From an uncultured Oscillospiraceae bacterium (GTDB taxonomy: Bacteria > Bacillota > Clostridia > Oscillospirales > Oscillospiraceae), in the NCBI GenBank assembly GCA_947624465.1, contig CANQKJ010000015.1:1-19407 (forward strand): 19,407 nucleotides of DNA. The letters run 5' to 3'. The position numbers and the translations under genes were made by a program. Positions 14,330 to 19,407 of this stretch are shown here, one piece after another. Under the pieces are notes generated by a model. The model did no database searches. It was not told the origin of the DNA and worked only from the letters and a program-made list of their open reading frames with translations. Position 1 is the first letter of the stretch. Every line of letters starts with the position of its first letter.

Positions 14330-17154
14330 CCATGCTGATCCAGTGGGCCGTGACGTCCAGCGTTTTGATCCTGGCGGTGATCCTGGTGCGGACCCTGCTG
14401 GGGAAGCGCATGGGCGCGGGCCTGCGCTACGCCCTGTGGGCGGTGGTGCTGCTGCGGCTGCTGATCCCCGTGCAGTTGTTCTCCGTCCCCGTGCCCGGAC
14501 CCGTCCGGGATGCGCTGGAGCCCCTCGCGGCCCAGACCGCCGTCCCCGCGCCGGCGTATCCCCCGGCGGGGAACGGGGACCCCGGCGCGGTGGTCCTCAC
14601 CCCGGCCACCCAGATCCCCGGCGCGGTCCAGGAGGACACGCCCCCGGCCGTCCACGACACCCCCGCCACCCCTGCGGCCCCAACCCCCACGGCCCCCGCC
14701 CCGAGGCCCTTTGACTGGCAGGGCGCTCTGGGCTGGCTGTGGCTGGCCGGAGGCGTCGCCATGGGGCTGGCCCTGGCGGTCTGCAATATCCGCTTCGCCG
14801 TGGATCTGCGCCGCCGCCGGAGGCCCGTCCAGACCGATTGTAAACTGCCCGTCTACGCGGTGGAGGGGCTGGAGTCCCCCTGCCTGTTCGGCGTCGTCCG
14901 CCCCGCCGTGTATGTGACCCCCGAGACGGCGGCCAATCCCGCCATGCTCCGCCACGTGCTGGCCCATGAGACCACCCACGCCCGCCACGGGGACCAGGTG
15001 TGGAGCCTGCTGCGGTGCCTTGCGCTGGCCGTCCACTGGTGGAATCCGCTGGTGTGGCTGGCGGCCTCCCTCAGCCGGCGGGACGGCGAGCTGGCCTGCG
15101 ACGAGGGGGCCATCCGGCCCCTGGGGGACGGCGAGCGCAAGGCCTACGGCTGGACCCTGCTGACCCTCATCACCGCCCAGCCCTCCCCGGTGAGCCTGAT
15201 GAACGCCGCCACCACCATGAGCGGCGGCAAAAAGGCCCTGTGGGAGCGGGTGCGGCGCATCGCCCACGCCCAGAAGCGGGCGGTGTGGGCGGCGGCGCTG
15301 GCCGTGGCGCTGGCCGCCGCCGTCACCGCCTGCGCGTTCAGCTCCGCCGCCGCGCCTGCGGAGGAACCGGGGGAGAGCCCTGACCCCATGGTGAGCGCCA
15401 GCCCGGAGCCCGCCGACCCCGGCGAGGAATCCACTGCCCAGCCCCTCACCGCCCGCCAGGCCCTCTACCAGGCGCTCAGCCGGAAAGAGGACATCAAATT
15501 CGTCTATCCGAATACGGTCGTGACCGCCAGCGTGGATGACCTGCGTCCGATAACTGTCAACGACAACGACAAGGTGCGCCCCGAGAAGTTCACCGTTCTG
15601 GATCTGAACGGCGACGGGGAGGAGGAAGCGGTGCTTTGGGTCGACGCCGGTGGGTGGTGGACCATCGTCCTCTGCTGTGAGGACGGAGAGGTCCGGGGCG
15701 GCTGCTACTATGGCCGTCAGTTCGACCCCATTGACCTGAGAATCGACGGCACCGCCTCCAACTTCGACGGCGCCGGCTGGAGAGGGGTGGGCAGGATCTG
15801 CTTCCCGTTGAGGGGCGGCGGGTATGGCGTCGAAAATGTGCTGTATGAAAAGCCGCTGGAGGGCGGCGGGGCCACCGATAAGGTCTACACGGTGAACGGC
15901 GAGACGGTCACCAAGGCGGAGTACGAAGCGGCCTATGCCGCGTGGGAGGCCCAGCCCGACGCGGTGTGGTACGATTTCACCCAGGAGAACCTGGACGCCC
16001 TGCTGGGCGGGGCGGGCGACGGCCTCACCGCCCTGCGGACCGACCTGAACCGCAACGGCGTCCCCGAGACGCTGGAGGTGGTGGAGATCGACGGCGGCAA
16101 GCGGCTGCGGGTGATGGAAAACGGCTGCTGCGTCTGGAGCGAGGACGGGTTTTACGCTCACGGGGGCTGGAACACGCTGTTTCTGTGGCGGTTTGAAGAC
16201 CATGACTGGCTGCTGCGCTATAACCCCAATATGACCACCGGGAGCGCGAATCACAGCTATTCTCTGTTCTGCCTCACCGACGGCTGGCAGCAGGTGAAGG
16301 ATGGCGCCGTCACCGGGGAGGTGACGGTCAGGCAGACCGGCGCGATGGAGTTCGACACGAATTTTACCCAGGCCTGGTATCAGCACATGGATGCGGACGC
16401 CGCGGCCAGATTCCTGGAGGAGCTGTCCCCCCTGCTGGAGGACGCCCAGCCGCTGCTGAACACCAATTCCGAGCTGGAGGACCTGCACGAGCAAACGGGC
16501 CGGTGGCTGACATACCCCTGGGACCAGTACGCCCCGGCGGGGTTCGCCTACGACGGAAGCAAATCAATGGAGGACAATCTGCGGGCCTGGGAGGAGGCGG
16601 GAGATCCCCTCTGCACCCTGCCTGTGCCGCCCGACCCCGCCGCCCAGATCATGCCCTTTGCCGGCTCCCTCAATTTTAGGTTCTGCGGCGGCGCGGGGGC
16701 CTGGCGGACCGACCTCACCCTGAACGGGGACGGCACCTTTACCGGGGAGTTCACCGACACCGATATGGGGGTCCCCGAGGAGGGCTATCACACCACCCGA
16801 TATATCTGCGCCTTCCACGGCCGGTTCGGGGACGTGGAGCAGGTCAACGACCACGCCTGGTCCATGACCCTGGCGGAGCTGACCCTGGACACCGGCCATC
16901 CCATCGGGGAGGAGTGGATCGTGGACGGGACACAGTACATCTCCAGCGCCCCCTACGGACTGTCCGCCGCGGGGGCGGACGCCCCGCCGGAGCCGGGCGC
17001 GAAGTTCATGCTCTACACCCCCGGCGCCACGCAGAAGGAGACCGGGGCGGACGAGGAGTTCTACTGGTGGCTCGACATGGGGCCGCGGATGGACTTCAAC
17101 TGCTGGGCGCTGCACAATCTGGCCACGAATTACGGCTTCCGGGCCAAGTGGTGA
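14326..17154 (+). CDS. M56-family membrane metallopeptidase with large extracytoplasmic region
   Basis: 942 residues. Membrane segments at about 4-22, 33-52, 132-152 and 318-338. The cytoplasm-facing protease part has HETTH (H214, E215, H218), followed by WWNPLVWLA (238-246) and ELACDE with probable third ligand E255, as in BlaR1/MecR1. The outer part (340-942) lacks a penicillin-binding transpeptidase domain (no SxxK/SxN/KTG set seen). It has a Ser/Pro/Glu linker, two stretches with DLNGDGEEEA (426-435) and DLNRNGVPETL (573-583) of FG-GAP-like calcium-turn type, and a C-terminal beta-rich domain (about 775-900). It probably senses an outside signal and cleaves the partner repressor. ATG 14326 overlaps the repressor stop; the frame stays open upstream, but that region is the repressor gene. 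The fourth segment ends VTAC, like a lipobox. Confidence 0.85.
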   Translation: MTMLIQWAVTSSVLILAVILVRTLLGKRMGAGLRYALWAVVLLRLLIPVQLFSVPVPGPVRDALEPLAAQTAVPAPAYPPAGNGDPGAVVLTPATQIPGAVQEDTPPAVHDTPATPAAPTPTAPAPRPFDWQGALGWLWLAGGVAMGLALAVCNIRFAVDLRRRRRPVQTDCKLPVYAVEGLESPCLFGVVRPAVYVTPETAANPAMLRHVLAHETTHARHGDQVWSLLRCLALAVHWWNPLVWLAASLSRRDGELACDEGAIRPLGDGERKAYGWTLLTLITAQPSPVSLMNAATTMSGGKKALWERVRRIAHAQKRAVWAAALAVALAAAVTACAFSSAAAPAEEPGESPDPMVSASPEPADPGEESTAQPLTARQALYQALSRKEDIKFVYPNTVVTASVDDLRPITVNDNDKVRPEKFTVLDLNGDGEEEAVLWVDAGGWWTIVLCCEDGEVRGGCYYGRQFDPIDLRIDGTASNFDGAGWRGVGRICFPLRGGGYGVENVLYEKPLEGGGATDKVYTVNGETVTKAEYEAAYAAWEAQPDAVWYDFTQENLDALLGGAGDGLTALRTDLNRNGVPETLEVVEIDGGKRLRVMENGCCVWSEDGFYAHGGWNTLFLWRFEDHDWLLRYNPNMTTGSANHSYSLFCLTDGWQQVKDGAVTGEVTVRQTGAMEFDTNFTQAWYQHMDADAAARFLEELSPLLEDAQPLLNTNSELEDLHEQTGRWLTYPWDQYAPAGFAYDGSKSMEDNLRAWEEAGDPLCTLPVPPDPAAQIMPFAGSLNFRFCGGAGAWRTDLTLNGDGTFTGEFTDTDMGVPEEGYHTTRYICAFHGRFGDVEQVNDHAWSMTLAELTLDTGHPIGEEWIVDGTQYISSAPYGLSAAGADAPPEPGAKFMLYTPGATQKETGADEEFYWWLDMGPRMDFNCWALHNLATNYGFRAKW

Positions 17155-17181
17155 GGGCTGACGACATACGGATCATCAGGG

Positions 17182-17210
17182 AGGGCCGCCGGATAGCCGG
17201 CGGCCCTTTC
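17182..17210 (+). terminator. Probable terminator after the M56 gene
   Basis: An 11-bp stem (17182-17192 with 17197-17207), loop ATAG, is followed by only a short TTC tail, so efficiency may be modest. Confidence 0.7.
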
Positions 17211-17275
17211 GCGTCCCCGTCAAAACCTCCAAATTTGTCATGGCTAACTTCGTGGCTTTTTTCCGAAAAGAGGGA

Positions 17276-17304
17276 TTGACAGGACAAGTTAGCAGTGGTA
17301 AACT
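17276..17304 (+). promoter_or_regulatory. feo operon promoter overlapped by metal-box-like repeat 1
   Basis: -35 TTGACA (17276-17281), 17-base spacer, -10 TAAACT (17299-17304). The 18-mer AGTTAGCAGTGGTAAACT (17287-17304) covers the spacer and -10. It resembles DtxR/IdeR-type iron boxes in having TTAG half-sites, and is the weakest of the three related boxes in this operon. Confidence 0.75.
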
Positions 17305-17316
17305 ACAGACGCTGAG

Positions 17317-17334
17317 GGTTAGCGCACACTAACT
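17317..17334 (+). promoter_or_regulatory. Metal-box-like repeat 2 in the feo leader
   Basis: GGTTAGCGCACACTAACT, an inverted repeat with GTTAG/CTAAC arms and a 6-base centre. It lies just downstream of the expected transcript start and matches 14 of 18 bases of the box before feoB (17864-17881). A likely site for an iron- or manganese-dependent repressor. Confidence 0.75.
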
Positions 17335-17370
17335 TTCGCGAAACAGGAATACCGGGAGGGGGACAGGCAT

Positions 17371-17583
17371 ATGATGCCGCTGACGATGGCGCAGGCGCGG
17401 GAGAGCGCCGCCATTTTAAAGATCACCGGAAAGGACGAGGTGCGCCAGCACCTGGCGGAGCTGGGCTTCGTGGTGGGCGCTCCGGTGACGGTGGTGAGCC
17501 AGCTGGGGGGAAACCTCATCGTCCAGGTGAAGGACAGCCGGGTGGCCCTGGACAGGGGCATGGCCAACCGCATCATGATCTGA
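17371..17583 (+). CDS. feoA: FeoA-domain ferrous iron transport protein (first copy)
   Basis: A 70-residue SH3-like FeoA protein, cytoplasmic, thought to interact with FeoB and help open the transporter. It matches the clostridial FeoA type beginning MMPLTMAQA, with LAELGFVVGAPVTVVSQLGG (29-48), NLIVQVKDSRVAL (48-60) and a final MANRIMI. ATG 17371 and the next ATG 17374 are both possible; GGGAGGGGGA (17354-17363) serves either. The second FeoA gene starts 18 bases after its stop. Its sequence differs clearly from the second copy, so the two are old paralogues, not a recent duplication. The leader carries two of the three metal-box-like repeats. Confidence 0.93.
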   Translation: MMPLTMAQARESAAILKITGKDEVRQHLAELGFVVGAPVTVVSQLGGNLIVQVKDSRVALDRGMANRIMI

Positions 17584-17601
17584 CAAGAGAGGAGAGACCG
17601 T

Positions 17602-17823
17602 ATGAAAACGCTGAAAGACGTGAAGGTGGGGGAGACCGCCACGGTGGTCAGGCTCCACGGGGAGGGCGCGGTGAAGCGCCGCATCATGGACATGGGCATC
17701 ACCAAGGGCGTGGAGATCTTCGTCCGCAAGGTGGCCCCCTTGGGGGACCCCATGGAGCTGAACGTGCGGGGCTACGAGCTGTCCGTCCGCAAGGCTGACG
17801 CGGAGATGATCGAGGTACAGTGA
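17602..17823 (+). CDS. feoA: FeoA-domain ferrous iron transport protein (second copy)
   Basis: 73 residues, a single FeoA SH3-like domain. The start MKTLKDVKVGETATV, then AVKRRIMDMGITKGVEIFV (23-41), the PLGDPMELNVRGYELSVRK block (46-64) and the end ADAEMIEV follow the typical Clostridia FeoA that stands just before FeoB. The ribosome site GAGAGGAGAG is at 17586-17595. It is separated from feoB by 77 bases that hold a hairpin with a T-run and a metal-box-like promoter, so feoB may also be transcribed separately from this gene. Confidence 0.94.
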   Translation: MKTLKDVKVGETATVVRLHGEGAVKRRIMDMGITKGVEIFVRKVAPLGDPMELNVRGYELSVRKADAEMIEVQ

Positions 17824-17830
17824 GACCCGA

Positions 17831-17854
17831 GCGGCGAAAGCGCCGCCTATTTTT
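17831..17854 (+). terminator. Weak terminator or attenuator between feoA and feoB
   Basis: A 6-bp GC stem, GCGGCG (17831-17836) with CGCCGC (17841-17846), loop AAAG, is followed by CTATTTTT. It is shorter than the other terminators here, so partial read-through into feoB is plausible. Confidence 0.55.
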
Positions 17855-17881
17855 GACACCGATGGTTAGCGATTACTAACC
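17853..17881 (+). promoter_or_regulatory. Second metal-box-like promoter directly before feoB (repeat 3)
   Basis: A perfect 6-6-6 inverted repeat GGTTAG-CGATTA-CTAACC (17864-17881) starts 11 bases after TTGACA (17853-17858), exactly the spacing of repeat 1 from its TTGACA. The -10 position reads CTAACC, poorer than consensus, so this promoter may be weak or need an activator. Confidence 0.65.
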
Positions 17882-17900
17882 GAGAAGGGAGCGAGTACAT

Positions 17901-19407
17901 ATGGACATCAAGATCGCCCTGGCGGGCAACCCCAACTGCGGCAAGACCACCCTGTTCAACGCCCTCACCGGATCCAGCCAGTACGTGGGCAACTGGCCCG
18001 GCGTCACCGTGGAGAAGAAGGAGGGCCGCCTCAAGGGGCATAAGGACGTGGTCATCCAGGACCTGCCCGGCATCTATTCCCTGTCCCCCTACACCCTGGA
18101 GGAGGTGGTGGCCCGGAACTACCTGGTGGGGGAGCGGCCCGACGCCATCCTGAACATCGTGGACGGCACCAACATCGAGCGGAACCTGTATCTCACCACC
18201 CAGCTCATCGAGCTGGGGCTGCCGGTGGTGGTGGCGGTGAACATGATCGACCTGGTCCGCAAGAACGGGGACCGCATCGACCTCCACAAGCTGGGCGCGG
18301 CCCTGGGCTGCGACGTGGTGGAGATGTCCGCCCTGAAAGGGGAGGGCGGCCAGGAGGCGGCGGAAAAGGCCGTGGAGCTGGCCCGGGCCGGGAGGGCCGG
18401 GGAGCATCCCCATGTGTTCACCGGCAGCGTGGAGCACGCCCTGGCCCACATCGAGGAGTCCATCGAGGGCAAGGTGCCGGAGGGGTATCTCCGCTGGTAC
18501 GCCATCAAGATCTTCGAGCGGGACGAGAAGGTGATGGAGGAGCTGAGCCTGGACGCCGCTTTGAAGGAGCACCTGGAACAGCACATCGCCGACTGCGAGA
18601 CCGAGCTGGACGACGACGCCGAGTCCATCATCACCAACCAGCGGTACGCCTACATCTCCGGCGTGGTGTCCAAGGCGGTGGTGAAAAAGGCCGTCAAGGG
18701 GGACCTGACCGTCTCCGACCGGATCGACCGGGTGGTCACCAACCGCATCCTGGCCCTGCCCATCTTCGCGGTGGTCATGCTGCTGATCTACGCCATCGCC
18801 ATGGGCCCCGGCATCGGGGACGGCGGCATCGGCATCGGCACCATGGGCACCGACTGGGCCAACGACGGCCTGTTCGGCGACGGCTGGTTCGTCCCCTTCA
18901 CCGCCGACACGGAGGCGTGGGACGAGGACTCCGGCGCTTTCGAGGAGGCCTCCCTCATCATCGAGGCCTATGAAAACGGCGAGAGCGAGGCCTATCTCTG
19001 GGACGACGAGACCGGCGAGACCGACGTGCTGGAGGTCAACGCCGAGACCTACGCCGCCGCCCTGGAGGTGGCGGAGCCCGACCCTCACGACTACGGCGTG
19101 TGGGTCCCCGGCATCCCGGCGCTGCTGGAGAGCGGCCTGGACGCCATCCACTGCAATGACGTGGTCAAGGGCCTGGTGCTGGACGGCATCGTGGGCGGCG
19201 TGGGGGCCGTGCTGGGCTTCGTGCCCCAGATGCTGGTGCTGTTCCTGCTGCTGTCCATCTTGGAGGACGTGGGGTATATGGCCCGCATCGCCTTCATCAT
19301 GGACCGGATCTTCCGGCGCTTCGGCCTGTCCGGCAAGTCCTTCATCCCCATGCTGGTGGCCACCGGCTGCGGCGTGCCCGGGGTCATGGCCTCCCGGACC
19401 ATCGAGC
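17901..19407 (+). CDS. feoB: Ferrous iron transporter FeoB, N-terminal 502 residues (cut by window end)
   Basis: Inner-membrane Fe(II) uptake protein with a GTPase head. The frame is open from ATG 17901 to the last base. G1 GNPNCGKT is at 9-16, G2 GVT at 34-36, G3 DLPG at 54-57, G4 NMID at 114-117, and G5 region EMSALKG at 141-147. The helical GDI spacer runs about 170-270. Membrane part: first segment about 283-301, then FeoB blocks LVLDGIVGGVGAVLGFVPQM (425-444), LEDVGYMARIAF (454-465) and GCGVPGVMASRTIE (489-502). Between the first two segments is a 100-residue outside loop (302-413). Within it, residues 332-398 hold about 22 Asp/Glu and no Lys or Arg; E. coli FeoB has a much shorter link. 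The ribosome site AAGGGAG (17885-17891) is 9 bases upstream. It follows two FeoA genes. Confidence 0.95.
   Translation, partial: MDIKIALAGNPNCGKTTLFNALTGSSQYVGNWPGVTVEKKEGRLKGHKDVVIQDLPGIYSLSPYTLEEVVARNYLVGERPDAILNIVDGTNIERNLYLTTQLIELGLPVVVAVNMIDLVRKNGDRIDLHKLGAALGCDVVEMSALKGEGGQEAAEKAVELARAGRAGEHPHVFTGSVEHALAHIEESIEGKVPEGYLRWYAIKIFERDEKVMEELSLDAALKEHLEQHIADCETELDDDAESIITNQRYAYISGVVSKAVVKKAVKGDLTVSDRIDRVVTNRILALPIFAVVMLLIYAIAMGPGIGDGGIGIGTMGTDWANDGLFGDGWFVPFTADTEAWDEDSGAFEEASLIIEAYENGESEAYLWDDETGETDVLEVNAETYAAALEVAEPDPHDYGVWVPGIPALLESGLDAIHCNDVVKGLVLDGIVGGVGAVLGFVPQMLVLFLLLSILEDVGYMARIAFIMDRIFRRFGLSGKSFIPMLVATGCGVPGVMASRTIE

Noticed and set aside
14143..16494. 783-residue open frame on the minus strand opposite the M56 gene
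   Set aside because: Low-complexity Gly/His/Gln/Val composition typical of an antisense shadow; the plus strand has HETTH and membrane segments.
14326..17154. Calling the M56 protein BlaR1 (beta-lactam sensor)
   Set aside because: No penicillin-binding transpeptidase domain and no beta-lactamase gene nearby, so a drug-resistance role is not supported.
17847..19151. 434-residue minus-strand open frame opposite feoB
   Set aside because: Val/Gly/His-rich shadow; the plus-strand FeoB reading is unmistakable and open to the window end.

Overview
The window is GC-rich bacterial chromosomal DNA with Clostridia-type content: two FeoA proteins ahead of FeoB, a BlaI/M56 pair, a PdaB-like deacetylase typical of spore formers, S-layer-homology domains, strong GGAGG ribosome sites and GC-rich hairpin terminators. 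My best guess is an anaerobic gut member of the Oscillospiraceae (Flavonifractor/Lawsonibacter-like). This rests on base composition and protein character, not on a database match. I see no tRNA, rRNA, CRISPR array, insertion sequence or phage gene. No stretch over 300 bases lacks a gene.

Layout. 1-1342: the 3' end of serC, then serA, closed by a strong terminator (serine biosynthesis). 1350-3858: a minus-strand pair, rfbA (dTDP-glucose synthase) followed by a cytoplasmic GH35-like glycosidase, with a near-consensus promoter. 3893-6146: a divergent plus-strand pair of COG0523/CobW-type GTPases. The first has a very histidine-rich metal-binding segment built from a 90-bp tandem duplication. 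The second lacks the CxCC motif but carries a C-terminal domain resembling the end of YcgQ (TIGR03943). Together they look like a metal (probably zinc) handling module and are the most unusual part of the window. 6213-7095: a PdaB-like polysaccharide deacetylase. 7093-8664: a minus-strand lipoprotein with a Cthe_2159/DUF4353-type beta-helix domain and a Pro/Gly tail. 8708-11224: a minus-strand group of a flavodoxin-fold iron-sulfur-type reductase, a divergent PlsY-like acyltransferase and a GT28 (MGDG synthase/UgtP-like) glycosyltransferase; the last two overlap and suggest glycolipid synthesis. 11299-13853: a secreted M3-family metallopeptidase with three SLH domains. 13884-17210: a BlaI-type repressor and an M56 membrane metallopeptidase with a 600-residue outer region, overlapping by 4 nt, behind a promoter with two repeated operator-like sites. 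17276-19407: the iron-uptake operon feoA-feoA-feoB (feoB cut by the window end), with three related 18-bp inverted repeats. Two of them sit at identical distance from a TTGACA box, implying a second metal-responsive promoter directly in front of feoB.

Taken together, metal homeostasis (COG0523 pair, Feo) and cell-envelope functions (deacetylase, glycolipid enzymes, SLH peptidase, M56 sensor, beta-helix lipoprotein) dominate. Nearly every transcription unit is bounded by a recognisable promoter or hairpin terminator. Long open frames opposite the real genes are by-products of high GC.
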